DNA of 64,000 nt, from the NCBI RefSeq assembly GCF_014651695.1, contig NZ_BMXJ01000002.1, positions 558,001 through 622,000 on the forward strand. Reading direction: 5' to 3'. The stretch is from Nocardiopsis terrae. Lineage in GTDB: Bacteria; Actinomycetota; Actinomycetes; Streptosporangiales; Streptosporangiaceae. The notes below the pieces were generated by a model, which made no database searches, had not been told where the DNA came from, and saw only the letters and a list, made by a program, of their open reading frames with translations. This document shows positions 8,330 through 16,970 of this stretch, piece by piece; position 1 is the stretch's first letter; each line of letters begins with the position of its first letter. The position numbers and the translations under genes were made by a program.

Positions 8330-9483
8330 TTCTGTTCTCCTCGCAGGTAGCTGGCGGCGTCACGGGCGCGCTCCAGGAGGTCCCGATAGTCGTCGCCCAT
8401 GACGGTGACATGCCCGATCTTGCGGCCCGGACGCACGTCCTTGCCGTAGAAGTGCACCTTCACCTCGGGATCCTTGGCCATGACGTGCAGGTAGCGGCGG
8501 TAGACCTCGGGGTCCTCGCCGCCCAGCAGGTTGGCCATGACGGTGTAGGGGGCGTTGGTCCGCGGCGAGCCCAGGGGAAGGTTCAGGACCGCGCGCAGGT
8601 GCTGCTCGAACTGGGAGGTGCGGGCGCCCTCGATGCTCCAGTGCCCGGAGTTGTGCGGGCGCATGGCCAGCTCGTTGACGACCACGTCGTCGTCGGTCTC
8701 GAACAGCTCGACGGCCAGCACACCGGTGACGTCCAGGGCCTGGGCGATCTCGATGGCCAACTGCTGGGCGCGCAGGGCCTTGTCCTCCGGCAGGTCCGGC
8801 GCGGGAGCGATCACCTCGTGGCAGATCCCGCCGCGCTGCACCGTCTCCACGACCGGGTAGACGGCTACCTGACCGTGCGGGGAGCGGGCCACCTGCACGG
8901 CGAGTTCACGGCTGAAGTCCACCTTCTCCTCGACCAGGAGCGGCACCTCCTCCGCGGCCGCGCGGTCCACGACCCCCCGGGCCTCCCCGGAGTCCCCGAC
9001 GACCCACACGCCCTTGCCGTCGTAGCCGCCGCGCGCCGCCTTGAGCACCACCGGCCAGCCGGCCCCCTCCGCGAACCCGGTGACGTGTTCGAGGGTGGTC
9101 ACCGCACGCCAGCGGGGGGAGGGTGCGCCGAGCTCGGCCATGCGGGTGCGCATGCGGAGCTTGTCCTGGGCGAAACGGAGGGCGTCGCGGCCCGGGCGCA
9201 GCAGCCCGCCCGCCTCCTCCACCGCGCGGAGGACGGGTTCGGGTACGTGTTCGTGGTCGAAGGTGACCACGTCGTGGGCCTTGGCGAAGGCCAGGACGTC
9301 GTCGAGGCCGCGGTCGTCGCCCAGGGTGACGCCACCGCAGACCAGGGCCGCGCTGTCGGTGGGGCTGGCCGCCAGCACCGAGAAGTCCACTCCCAGTCCG
9401 ATGCCCGCTTGGTGGGTCATCCGGGAGAGTTGCCCTCCGCCCACCATTCCTACGCGGGGGACGATGCGGTTACGCTCGCTCAC
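8326..9483 (-). CDS. purK: N5-carboxyaminoimidazole ribonucleotide synthase PurK
   Basis: This 385-residue ATP-grasp enzyme makes N5-CAIR from AIR, bicarbonate and ATP. The N-terminus has the [10 protein letters not shown] dinucleotide-like loop. The ATP-grasp core shows [33 protein letters not shown] and the metal-binding [19 protein letters not shown] at 9483 is preceded by GAGGAA, though with short spacing. It overlaps purE by 4 bp. In many actinobacteria purEK lies beside a GtrA-like gene, as here. Confidence 0.96.
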   Translation of the reverse strand: MSERNRIVPRVGMVGGGQLSRMTHQAGIGLGVDFSVLAASPTDSAALVCGGVTLGDDRGLDDVLAFAKAHDVVTFDHEHVPEPVLRAVEEAGGLLRPGRDALRFAQDKLRMRTRMAELGAPSPRWRAVTTLEHVTGFAEGAGWPVVLKAARGGYDGKGVWVVGDSGEARGVVDRAAAEEVPLLVEEKVDFSRELAVQVARSPHGQVAVYPVVETVQRGGICHEVIAPAPDLPEDKALRAQQLAIEIAQALDVTGVLAVELFETDDDVVVNELAMRPHNSGHWSIEGARTSQFEQHLRAVLNLPLGSPRTNAPYTVMANLLGGEDPEVYRRYLHVMAKDPEVKVHFYGKDVRPGRKIGHVTVMGDDYRDLLERARDAASYLRGEQK

Positions 9484-9678
9484 AGTTCCTCAACTCAATG
9501 CTCGTCAACCGCGGATGCGGGGCGGTCCCGCGCATGGCGGAACCTGGCCGTTCGGCTCGGAACCCGCGGCCGGGGTGTCTGTCGCAGCCCCGGTTAGAGT
9601 CTAGGGCGTGCGGGCGGGGAGCCCCCAGGGCCGCTCCCCCTCGACCGTGACCCCACCAACGACCGAAAGACGCAGGCC

Positions 9679-10203
9679 ATGCGCGACTTCCGCCCCCGGT
9701 ACCCCCGGCTGCCCGAACTCGCCGCCGAACTCGGCAAGTTCGGCTCCGTGGGCGCGGTCGCCTACGTCGTGCAGTTGGCGGCGACCAACCTCCTGTGGGC
9801 CAACGGGGTCCAGGCGATGACCGGACAGGTGCTCGGCACCCTGTGCGCGATCGCGGTGGCCTTCGTGGGCAACCGGTTCTGGACCTTCGGGAACCGCGCC
9901 CGCACGGGTTACGGCCGGGAGACCTTCCTGTTCCTGGTGATGAACGGGGTCGGGATGCTCATCCAGGTGGGCTGCCAGGCCTTCTCCCTGTACGTACTCG
10001 GCCTGGACGGCCCCCTCGCGCAGAACCTCTCCGGGAACGTGGTGGGCGTGGGCCTGGGCTCGCTGTTCCGTTTCTTCTCGTACCGCACCTGGGTGTTCCC
10101 TCCCGAGCCGGAAACCGCTCCCGGGGGCCGCCGCGGGAGCGGCGGGGACGGCGAACAGCCGGGCGGGGCGACCGGGGACGGAACGAACCGGGCTCAGGGC
10201 TGA
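9679..10203 (+). CDS. GtrA family membrane protein
   Basis: The 174-residue protein has four predicted membrane helices (about residues 22-42, 47-68, 85-105 and 118-138). GtrA-family residues are present, including FGSVGAVAYVV near the start, NRFWTF and a closing FRFFSYRTWVF. GtrA proteins are thought to flip or handle polyprenyl-linked sugars. The tail is Gly-rich and soluble. A TAGAGT box at 9594-9599 could start the mRNA about 70 nt upstream. It is divergent from purK, and its last 10 bp overlap the convergent CPBP protease gene. Confidence 0.9.
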   Translation: MRDFRPRYPRLPELAAELGKFGSVGAVAYVVQLAATNLLWANGVQAMTGQVLGTLCAIAVAFVGNRFWTFGNRARTGYGRETFLFLVMNGVGMLIQVGCQAFSLYVLGLDGPLAQNLSGNVVGVGLGSLFRFFSYRTWVFPPEPETAPGGRRGSGGDGEQPGGATGDGTNRAQG

Positions 10204-11387
10204 GCGGCGGCGCTGCGGCGGCTGACCCCGCGGCGGCGCGCGAAGCCGGTGACCAGGAGAAGGTAGAGGCCCACCTGGGCGACGGTCAGGACCAGGGTCA
10301 CCGGGGTGTCGGTGTCCGTGAGCAGCCCGCCGCCGACCACGGCGCCGGTACCGATCTCGGACAGGCGTCCCGTCAGTGCGCACAGGGACAACTGGACCAG
10401 GCTGTTCACCACGTGCAGACCGATCGCGGCCTCCAGGCCGCCGGTGCGCCAGGTCAGCCAGGCCATACCGAGGCCGAAGACGACCAGCGAAACCGTGTTC
10501 CACAGGGCCCCCGGGTGGGTCGCCGCGTAGAGCGCGGCGAACAGGGTTCCCCCCGCCAGGACGGCGGGCCACGGGGAGCGCAGCACCCGGGAGAAGGCGC
10601 TGTCGCCGGAGGGCGAGCCGAGTGAGCCCACGAGCTGCATGACCAGCCCGCGCATGGTCATCTCCTCGGCCGCGGACTGGAACGGCACCAGCAGCACGAT
10701 CACGAAGGCCGCCGCGGCGAGGACCTCGGTCCCCCCGTTGTCGCCGACCGCGCCGGCACCGGCGGCCGTGTCTCCGAGGAACATGAACAGCCCCGCGCCC
10801 AGAGTGAGGGGCACCGCCGCGCCGAACACGCACCGGGCCAGCCAGCGCCAGCGCATCCGGCCCGCGACCGAGAACAGCGACCCGGCCCGGCGCCACTGCA
10901 CGACGCGGGCCACGAAGAGGGTGACGGGTATGAGCAGCGCGATGGCTGACAGCCCGAAGGCCAGCCCGGCGATCTCCCCCACCCGGACCGAGTCCGGGGC
11001 CAGACCGCTGCCGCCGAGGATGGCGAAGATCGTCATCACGACCACGACGCCGACCCACAGGAAGAACAACAGGACCGCGAAGACCAGGACCGCCAGCGGC
11101 GGGATCCACCACCGGAACAGGGAGGTCCGGGCAAGCCTGTGATAGGACTCACTTCCGGGGATCGCGGCGCAGGCGAACTGCTTCGACCGCACCGGACGCG
11201 GTGGTGGCCAAGCCCACACGGAGGGGTCCGGCGTCAGCGCCGGATGCCCGCCGGGCGGGGTGTGTCTTCCGCCGCCGGGCGGCCAGGCCCAGGTCTGCTC
11301 CTGGGTGTGGCCACCGGAAACCGGCCCCTGCGCCCCCTCGGGCGCAGCGGGCCAGGACGAACCAGGCTGTGGTGGCACATTTCCCAT
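10194..11387 (-). CDS. CPBP family intramembrane metalloprotease
   Basis: The 397-residue protein has a Pro/Gly-rich cytoplasmic N-terminus of about 85 residues followed by about eight membrane helices. CPBP (CAAX protease/bacteriocin-processing) motifs are visible: EEMTMRG (EExxxR), a later LYAATH and a C-terminal GLHVVNSL, supplying the Glu/His residues of the metal site. Family members cleave within membranes and act in prenyl-protein processing, bacteriocin self-protection or protein sorting. No bacteriocin precursor is visible nearby, so its substrate is unknown. It overlaps the convergent gtrA-like gene by 10 bp. Confidence 0.88.
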   Translation of the reverse strand: MGNVPPQPGSSWPAAPEGAQGPVSGGHTQEQTWAWPPGGGRHTPPGGHPALTPDPSVWAWPPPRPVRSKQFACAAIPGSESYHRLARTSLFRWWIPPLAVLVFAVLLFFLWVGVVVVMTIFAILGGSGLAPDSVRVGEIAGLAFGLSAIALLIPVTLFVARVVQWRRAGSLFSVAGRMRWRWLARCVFGAAVPLTLGAGLFMFLGDTAAGAGAVGDNGGTEVLAAAAFVIVLLVPFQSAAEEMTMRGLVMQLVGSLGSPSGDSAFSRVLRSPWPAVLAGGTLFAALYAATHPGALWNTVSLVVFGLGMAWLTWRTGGLEAAIGLHVVNSLVQLSLCALTGRLSEIGTGAVVGGGLLTDTDTPVTLVLTVAQVGLYLLLVTGFARRRGVSRRSAAAQP

Positions 11388-11573
11388 CGTGCACCGAGAC
11401 TACTATCCGGGCATGTATCGCCTGCGTTAAGGCCATACCGTTATCGCCTGATCACAGTACGGATCGGCCCGGTGCGGACCCCCTCCAGAACCGGAATACC
11501 GGGCAGTACGACCCCTGTTGGAACAGGTGGTCCTGGGAGCGACACCACAGGACGAGTCCCCGTCCCGCTGACC

Positions 11574-11586
11574 TACGATTGAGTAC
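11574..11586 (+). promoter_or_regulatory. Leaderless -10 box for mrp
   Basis: TACGAT at 11574-11579 is followed by exactly 7 nt and then the mrp ATG. No Shine-Dalgarno precedes the start, so transcription should begin at or next to the start codon. Confidence 0.6.
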
Positions 11587-12726
11587 ATGTCCTCCACACC
11601 AACCACCGAGCAGGTCCACGAGGCCCTGGCCACGGTGCAAGACCCGGAGATCCACCGTCCCATCACCGACCTCGGCATGGTCAAGAGCGTCGACCTCGCC
11701 GACGGCGGTGCCGTGCACGTCGGTATCTATCTCACGGTGGCCGGCTGCCCGATGAAGGGCCGCATCGAAAAGGACGTGACCGAAGCGGTGACCAAGGTCG
11801 CCGGCGTCACCAAGGTCACCGTCGAACTCGACGTCATGAACGAGGAACAGCGCAAGGAGCTCCAGACCAAGCTCCGCGGCGGGCAGGCGGAGAAGGAGAT
11901 CCCCTTCGCCAAGCCGAACTCGCTCACCAAGGTCTACGCGGTCGCCTCGGGCAAGGGCGGTGTCGGCAAGTCGTCCGTCACCGTGAACCTCGCCGCCGCG
12001 CTCGCGGCCCAGGGCCACAAGGTGGGCGTCGTCGACGCCGACATCTACGGCCACTCGGTGCCGCGCATGCTCGGTGCGTCGGACTTCCCGACCAAGGTCG
12101 AGGACATGATCCTCCCGCCCACCGCCCACGGCATCAAGGTCATCTCGGTCGGCATGTTCACCGAGGGCAACACCCCGGTGGTGTGGCGCGGCCCGATGCT
12201 GCACCGCGCCCTCCAGCAGTTCCTCTCCGACGTCTTCTGGGGCGACCTGGACGTCCTGCTGATGGACCTGCCCCCGGGCACCGGTGACATCGCGATCTCC
12301 GTGGCGCAGATGCTCCCCGGCGCCGAACTGCTCGTGGTCACCACGCCGCAGCAGGCCGCCGCCGAGGTCGCCGAGCGCGCGGGCGCCATCACCGCCCAGA
12401 CGCACCAGCGCATCGCCGGCGTCATCGAGAACATGTCCTACTACCTGCCGGAGGAGGGCGCCGACCCGGTGTACCTCTTCGGCCAGGGCGGCGGTCAGAC
12501 CGTCGCCGACGCCCTGACCAGGACCCTGGGCGCCGAGATCCCGCTCATGGGCCAGGTGCCGCTGGACACCCGCCTGCGCGAGGGCAGCGACGAGGGCAAG
12601 CCGCTCGTCCTCACCGAGCCCGAGGCCGAGGCCAGCAAGGTGATGATCTCGATCGCCGAGAAGCTGGTCGGCAAGCCCCGCGGGCTGGCCGGAATGCAGC
12701 TGGGGATCTCCCCCGCCGGCCGCTGA
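11587..12726 (+). CDS. mrp: Mrp/NBP35 (ApbC) family iron-sulfur carrier ATPase
   Basis: The 379-residue protein has an N-terminal MIP18/DUF59 domain (about 8-85) and a deviant Walker A, SGKGGVGKSS (about 121-130). VVDADIYGHS and LLMDLPPGTGD follow, typical of Mrp/NBP35 scaffold ATPases that deliver Fe-S clusters. The CxxC motif that many ApbC proteins carry after ENMSY is absent here (the segment reads YYLPEEGAD), as seems common in actinobacterial forms. It is convergent with htrA across a strong terminator. In M. tuberculosis mrp also lies close to sigE-rseA-htrA. Confidence 0.93.
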   Translation: MSSTPTTEQVHEALATVQDPEIHRPITDLGMVKSVDLADGGAVHVGIYLTVAGCPMKGRIEKDVTEAVTKVAGVTKVTVELDVMNEEQRKELQTKLRGGQAEKEIPFAKPNSLTKVYAVASGKGGVGKSSVTVNLAAALAAQGHKVGVVDADIYGHSVPRMLGASDFPTKVEDMILPPTAHGIKVISVGMFTEGNTPVVWRGPMLHRALQQFLSDVFWGDLDVLLMDLPPGTGDIAISVAQMLPGAELLVVTTPQQAAAEVAERAGAITAQTHQRIAGVIENMSYYLPEEGADPVYLFGQGGGQTVADALTRTLGAEIPLMGQVPLDTRLREGSDEGKPLVLTEPEAEASKVMISIAEKLVGKPRGLAGMQLGISPAGR

Positions 12727-12771
12727 CACCCGGACCGCGGCCGAGCGCCCGGGTCGGTTGGAAGACACGCG

Positions 12772-12805
12772 ACGGCCCCCGAGTCCGATCGGACTCGGGG
12801 GCCGT
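12772..12805. terminator. Perfect 34-bp palindrome, bidirectional terminator (mrp / htrA)
   Basis: Each 17-base half is the exact reverse complement of the other. It lies 45 bp after mrp and 24 bp after the convergent htrA stop. Confidence 0.85.
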
Positions 12806-12829
12806 GGTGTCGTACCGGCCGTCCTCCGG

Positions 12830-14329
12830 TCAGTCCTCGTCCGAGCCGAGGGTGACGGTGACGCTCTCCCGGTCACCGTCCCGCTCGTACTCGAGCTCGA
12901 CCTCCTCGCCCGGAGCGCGGTCCCGCACCATGGCCTGGAGTTCGCCGTGGGAGTTGACCCGTTGGCCGTCGAAGCTGACGATCACGTCGCCCGGTTCCAG
13001 GCCCGCCTCGTCGGCCGGGCCGCCGGACTCGACCGCGTCCCGATCCTCGGCGAGGACCGCTCCGACGACCGGGCTCTCCGTGTCGTAGGTGACACCGAGG
13101 TCGGCGTAGGCGGTCTCACCGTGGTCGATCATCCGGTTGACGACCTCCTCGGCCTCGGTGGAGGGGATCGCGAATCCCAGGCCGATGTTGCCGCCCTGCT
13201 GCTCCCCCATGAAGCCCCCGCCCATGGTGACGATCATCGAGTTGACCCCGATGACCCGCCCCTGGACGTCGACGAGCGGACCGCCCGAGTTACCGGGGTT
13301 GATCGCCGCGTCGGTCTGGATCGCGAAGAACTGGCTCTCGCCCTCGTCCGAGCTGACCGGGCGGTCCACGGCGCTGATGATGCCCTGGGTGACCGTCCCG
13401 GTCAGGCCCAGGGGCGCGCCGATCGCGATGACCTCGTCGCCGACGATCGCCTCCTCGGAGTCCCCGAACGGCAACGGCTCCACGTCGTTGGGGTCCTCCA
13501 GTTCCAGTACCGCCAGGTCGGAACTGGGGTCGGAGCCCACGATCGAGGCCAGGCTGAACTTGCCGTCGCTGTACTCCACGACGATGCCGTCCTCCTCCAG
13601 GGGCGAGGAGACGTGGTCGTTGGTGACCACGTAGTCGCCCTCGATGACGAACCCGGAACCGCTCGCCCCGACGCGCCCGCCCGCGCTGCGCAGGGAGACC
13701 ACGCTCGGGCTGACGCGCTGGGCCACGCCCGCGATGGTGTCGGGATCGCGCTCGGGCGCCTCGGGCGGAGGTTCGTTCATGACCGGCCCCTCCTGTTCGG
13801 GAGGCGCCTCCGGTTCGCCGCCGGAACCGAGCATCCCTCCGGCGAGCCCCCCGGCCCCGCCCGCGATGAGGGCGACGACGAGCATCCCGCTCAACGCCAT
13901 CCAGGCGGGGACACCGCGTTTGGCGCGGTGCGGCCCCTGGGCGGGGGCGGGCGAGGCGTACTGGGCGGAGGTGCCCGGAGGCACGGCGAAGTGGCCGTGG
14001 GCCTGTGGGGCCTGCAGGGCGGGCTGTCCCTGCGGGGCCTGAGGGGTCTGCGGGGCCTGAGGGGTCTGCGGGGCCTGCAGGGCGGGCTGTCCCTGCGGGG
14101 CCGGTCCGGGGCCGCCCGCGCCCTGGTTCACGGAACGGTCGGTCCGGGGGGCCTGGCCTCCCTGGGGGTGCGGCGGAACGACCGGCGCCCCGCCGGGCCG
14201 CTGCGGGGGTTGCGCGGGCGCCTGACCCGGGGCGGGGGTGTTCGGCACGCCTCGTTGGGGGGCTCCACCGTTCGGCGGGGGCGGAACCCGCCCCTCACCG
14301 GGTTCCGAACGGTCGTTGTCCTGACTCAA
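12830..14329 (-). CDS. htrA: HtrA/DegP-like trypsin-type serine protease with PDZ domain
   Basis: The 499-residue envelope protease has a Pro/Gln-rich cytoplasmic N-terminus and one membrane helix (about 141-168). The trypsin-like domain has H239 (TNDHV), D271 (SSDLAVLEL) and S348 (GNSGGPL), followed by a PDZ domain (about 405-495). It should degrade or chaperone misfolded secreted proteins. TTG at 14329 is chosen because GGAG lies just upstream and the only longer frame would run into mucB. It is the last gene of sigE-rseA-mucB-htrA, the order expected for the target protease of an envelope-stress sigma factor. The N-terminal linker contains in-frame DNA repeats. Confidence 0.93.
   Translation of the reverse strand: MSQDNDRSEPGEGRVPPPPNGGAPQRGVPNTPAPGQAPAQPPQRPGGAPVVPPHPQGGQAPRTDRSVNQGAGGPGPAPQGQPALQAPQTPQAPQTPQAPQGQPALQAPQAHGHFAVPPGTSAQYASPAPAQGPHRAKRGVPAWMALSGMLVVALIAGGAGGLAGGMLGSGGEPEAPPEQEGPVMNEPPPEAPERDPDTIAGVAQRVSPSVVSLRSAGGRVGASGSGFVIEGDYVVTNDHVSSPLEEDGIVVEYSDGKFSLASIVGSDPSSDLAVLELEDPNDVEPLPFGDSEEAIVGDEVIAIGAPLGLTGTVTQGIISAVDRPVSSDEGESQFFAIQTDAAINPGNSGGPLVDVQGRVIGVNSMIVTMGGGFMGEQQGGNIGLGFAIPSTEAEEVVNRMIDHGETAYADLGVTYDTESPVVGAVLAEDRDAVESGGPADEAGLEPGDVIVSFDGQRVNSHGELQAMVRDRAPGEEVELEYERDGDRESVTVTLGSDED
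14007..14100. repeat. In-frame direct repeats in the HtrA linker
   Basis: An identical 31-nt sequence occurs at 14007-14037 and 14070-14100, 63 bp (21 codons) apart. The DNA between contains two copies of a shorter GC-rich unit. They encode repeated PQGQPALQAP and TPQAP segments in the cytoplasmic linker, a likely site of slippage and length variation. Confidence 0.85.
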
Positions 14330-14391
14330 GACCTGCTCCGTACATCGCTTGGCTTCCGACTCGGCACACGCTCCGCCGGTGGACCAGGCCC

Positions 14392-15465
14392 CTACAGAAG
14401 ACCCAGCCGGGACAGACCTCGCAGCACCCTGGCCCAGAAGCCGGAGTCCTCGGGTCCTGGCAACGCGGCCACCGCCGAGGAGGCCAGGTCCGCGGGGGCG
14501 TCGGCCAGAACCGTGTAGACGAAACCGTTCGCCTGCCACACACTCTGGTACTGGCCCACGTCTCCGCCGAAGATCGTGTCGTGTCCTGTTGTGACGCCAC
14601 TTCCCCCCGCACCGGTTCCGGTGTATCCGTCACGAAGTGTGGAGGGATGTTCGGTTCCCAGCTTGCCACGTTGGACGAAAACCGACACCTGGGACAAACC
14701 ATCGGAGTAGACCGCGTGCACGACACGCTCACCCCCGTAGCGTTTGGCACGGGCGTCGACCATCCGCAGGTTCCAGGTCAGGTGTTCGGGCACCACCCAG
14801 CCGGCCTCGCGCAGGCCGTCCAGTTCCCCCTCGTTGAGCGCGTCGCCCCAGGGCGCGTCGCCCGGAGCCCCTTCCGGCCAGTCCCCCTCTCCCAGGTCCA
14901 GGCCGGTGAGACTGGTGCTGAACGCCCGTTCCCCCGCCCGGTCGTACACGGTGCGGCCGAGGAGCAGGCCGGTCTCGGCGTCCACCCAGAAACGCCCCGC
15001 CACGGTCGAGTCCGCGCGCAGCGCCTCGACCAGCCGGGCCCGTCGGCCGTCGAGGCGCGCCGGTCCGGCGTCCGCCACACGGTAGGTGTCACCGAGCACG
15101 TCCAGGAGGCGGCTGTCGAGGGACTCCAGGGCGGAGGAGGCGAGCACGACGAAGGCGTGCTCGTCCTCTCCCGGGGCGGACATGGCCAGACCCGCACCCG
15201 GGCTGTTGACCACGTGCACGTCGACCCCCTCCTCGGTACCGGAGCCCTCCGGGCCGCGGACCTCACGGATCGCGGAGTAGGCCACACGGCCGTTGGAGTC
15301 GGCCGCGCGTTCCAGCACGGCCATACCGTCGTCCGCGCCCTCGGCCGGGACCGAGGTCGCCTCGGGCGGGCCCCCGCCGGTCAGCAGGAGCGCGCACAGC
15401 AGTGCCGCGGAGACGGCGGATGCGGGGCCGAGACTCGGACCGGGAGAGGGTTCCCCGGACCTCAC
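14392..15465 (-). CDS. MucB/RseB-like sigma-factor regulatory protein
   Basis: The 357-residue protein has an N-terminal signal/anchor (about 14-31). A MucB/RseB N-domain with LolA-like beta structure spans about 45-200 (for example FWVDAETGLLLGRTVYD), and a C-terminal domain with GLSQVSVFVQRGKLG and NGFVYTVLADAP follows. RseB/MucB proteins bind the periplasmic part of an anti-sigma factor and protect it from proteolysis. It overlaps the anti-sigma gene by 4 bp (ATGA) and lies between it and htrA, which strongly supports this role. The mycobacterial operon, as I know it, lacks this gene between rseA and htrA. Confidence 0.87.
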   Translation of the reverse strand: MRSGEPSPGPSLGPASAVSAALLCALLLTGGGPPEATSVPAEGADDGMAVLERAADSNGRVAYSAIREVRGPEGSGTEEGVDVHVVNSPGAGLAMSAPGEDEHAFVVLASSALESLDSRLLDVLGDTYRVADAGPARLDGRRARLVEALRADSTVAGRFWVDAETGLLLGRTVYDRAGERAFSTSLTGLDLGEGDWPEGAPGDAPWGDALNEGELDGLREAGWVVPEHLTWNLRMVDARAKRYGGERVVHAVYSDGLSQVSVFVQRGKLGTEHPSTLRDGYTGTGAGGSGVTTGHDTIFGGDVGQYQSVWQANGFVYTVLADAPADLASSAVAALPGPEDSGFWARVLRGLSRLGLL

Positions 15466-16163
15466 CGGGTCGTTTCGGTCGGGTCCGGGGGCTGCTCGGC
15501 CACGACGGGCAGGGGGTCGAACGGCGGGTCCGCGGGTAGCGGCCCGACCACCGGGATCTGCCGGCTGGTCACCGCGTGTTCGACGGCGAAGTCGGACAGA
15601 CGGGGCTCCACCACCGGAGTCTCCTCCCCCTCACCGCCCGCGACGAACGCGCTCCCCAGGAGCGCCGTCGCCACCGCCAGGCCCACGACCGCGTAACGCC
15701 CGCCGGAGAAGTGCGGCAGCAGGCCGGAGAACCGGTCGCTGCCACCCCGGCGCGCGGCGGCCGGGACGTACCGCTCCGGGCTGGTGCGCGGCTGCTCGCG
15801 GCGCGGAGCCGGTTCGGCCCGCTCGACCGCCGGGTACCCGCTCCCGGGGAACCCGCCCAGGGGACGGGAGGACCCCAAGGGCGGGCTGGACCCGAAAGGG
15901 CTGTTCGGGGGCGGGTCCGGGGGGCCGCCATCACCCCGCCCGTGCTGTCCGCCCGGGTCGGGCCGGGACATCAGGCGTCCCATGAAGTCCATGTCGGGTT
16001 CGGGTTCACCGAGCCCGGTGAGGCGGCGTTTGAGCCTGCGCATCATGTCGGCCTCGAACCGGCACGGCTCGCACTTGGCCAGGTGGATGAGGGCGCGCTC
16101 GTGTTCGGCGGCGCCCAGCTCCCCGTCGATCAGTGCCGAAAGGCGCTCCCCGAGGTGGTCCAT
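15462..16163 (-). CDS. rseA: Zinc-binding anti-sigma factor (RseA-like)
   Basis: The 233-residue protein has an N-terminal ZAS domain with H27-x3-C31-x2-C34 in the ALIHLAKCEPCR segment. A disordered Pro/Arg/Gly-rich linker, one membrane helix (about 170-190) and an exported C-terminus follow. It should hold the ECF sigma factor inactive at the membrane. ATG at 16163 has GGGGAGG at good spacing; a GTG at 16169 would overlap the sigma stop but leaves too little space from that site. It lies 2 bp after sigE and overlaps mucB by 4 bp, so the proteins are translationally linked. Confidence 0.9.
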   Translation of the reverse strand: MDHLGERLSALIDGELGAAEHERALIHLAKCEPCRFEADMMRRLKRRLTGLGEPEPDMDFMGRLMSRPDPGGQHGRGDGGPPDPPPNSPFGSSPPLGSSRPLGGFPGSGYPAVERAEPAPRREQPRTSPERYVPAAARRGGSDRFSGLLPHFSGGRYAVVGLAVATALLGSAFVAGGEGEETPVVEPRLSDFAVEHAVTSRQIPVVGPLPADPPFDPLPVVAEQPPDPTETTR

Positions 16164-16165
16164 GC

Positions 16166-16768
16166 TCACTCCGCCTCCCCGGTCTTCACGTTGCCTCCGC
16201 CGCCCCGGGCGTCGTTCTCCGCGGTCAGGGCCCGCCGGTGCTCCAGGGCGCGGCGCAGCTGGGCGCGGCCCCGGTGGATGCGGCTGCGGACGGTGCCCAG
16301 TTTGACGTCGAGCGTCGCCGCGATCTCCTCGTAGGACAGGCCCTCGATGTCGCACAGCACGACGGGCGCGCGGAACTCCGCGGGCAGGGCGTCCAGCGCG
16401 CCCTGGATGTCGGCGTCGAAGTGCCGGTCGTCATAGCGCTGGGCGGGTGAGGGCTCACGGCCCTCCAGGCGCTCGTCGGCGTTGTCGGCCAGCCCCTCGA
16501 AGCGGATCCGGGCCCTGCGCCGTGCCATGTCGAGGAAGAGGTTGGTGGTGATGCGGTGCAGCCACCCCTCGAAGGTGCCGGGGGTGTAGTTGGCGAGGGA
16601 ACGGAACACCCGGATGAAGACCTCCTGGGTGAGGTCCTCGGCGTCGTGCTTGTTACCGGTGAGACGGTAGGCCAGCCGGTAGACCCGTGGGGAGTGGGTC
16701 CGCACGACCTCCTCCCAGCTCGGGGGTTCCCATGCCTCGAACTCAACGGCAGGGCCGGTCTCTGGCAC
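16166..16768 (-). CDS. sigE: ECF RNA polymerase sigma factor, SigE type
   Basis: The 200-residue ECF sigma factor has region 2 (about 20-90; [22 protein letters not shown] then FIRVF and [11 protein letters not shown]). Region 4 (about 120-175) has a [27 protein letters not shown] helix-turn-helix and [14 protein letters not shown] at 16768 is preferred since AAGGGAG lies just upstream; an ATG at 16783 is possible and adds five residues. The neighbours (anti-sigma factor, RseB-like sensor, HtrA, divergent O-methyltransferase) match the mycobacterial sigE locus. A candidate ECF promoter lies at 16858-16885. Confidence 0.93.
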   Translation of the reverse strand: MPETGPAVEFEAWEPPSWEEVVRTHSPRVYRLAYRLTGNKHDAEDLTQEVFIRVFRSLANYTPGTFEGWLHRITTNLFLDMARRRARIRFEGLADNADERLEGREPSPAQRYDDRHFDADIQGALDALPAEFRAPVVLCDIEGLSYEEIAATLDVKLGTVRSRIHRGRAQLRRALEHRRALTAENDARGGGGNVKTGEAE

Positions 16769-16857
16769 CGCTGCTCCCTTCATCCCGCTGATCCACCAGA
16801 CGAGGGTTGGTCGGGGGGAGGTTACTTCGTGGCGATCAACGTGCGTTCATCCCGATT

Positions 16858-16885
16858 CAACGCCGGAGGACGCCGATTAAGTTCC
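16858..16885 (-). promoter_or_regulatory. Candidate ECF-type (autoregulatory) promoter of sigE
   Basis: On the minus strand GGAAC (16885-16881) is followed after 18 bp by CGTTG (16862-16858). This resembles the GGAAC...GTT promoters used by SigE/SigR-like ECF sigma factors. Transcription would start roughly 80 nt upstream of sigE. Confidence 0.5.
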
Positions 16886-16970
16886 CGTCGCCACACTCGG
16901 AGTTTCGGCTGGATCAGGCTAGTCTTTTGACCAGGGAGACTACCTGGCCGCGACCACCATTCTACGGTGG

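Noticed and set aside
9608..9820. A 70-codon frame starting at a GTG 7 nt after a TAGAGT box upstream of the gtrA-like gene
   Set aside because: It is out of frame with and overlaps the GtrA gene, lacks motifs and is more likely the 5' UTR; the box may still be the gtrA promoter.
12758..14518. A 586-codon plus-strand frame with collagen-like Gly-Leu-Arg/Gly repeats opposite htrA
   Set aside because: The repeats are the reverse strand of the HtrA Pro/Gln linker; the minus-strand frame has the full protease triad and PDZ domain.
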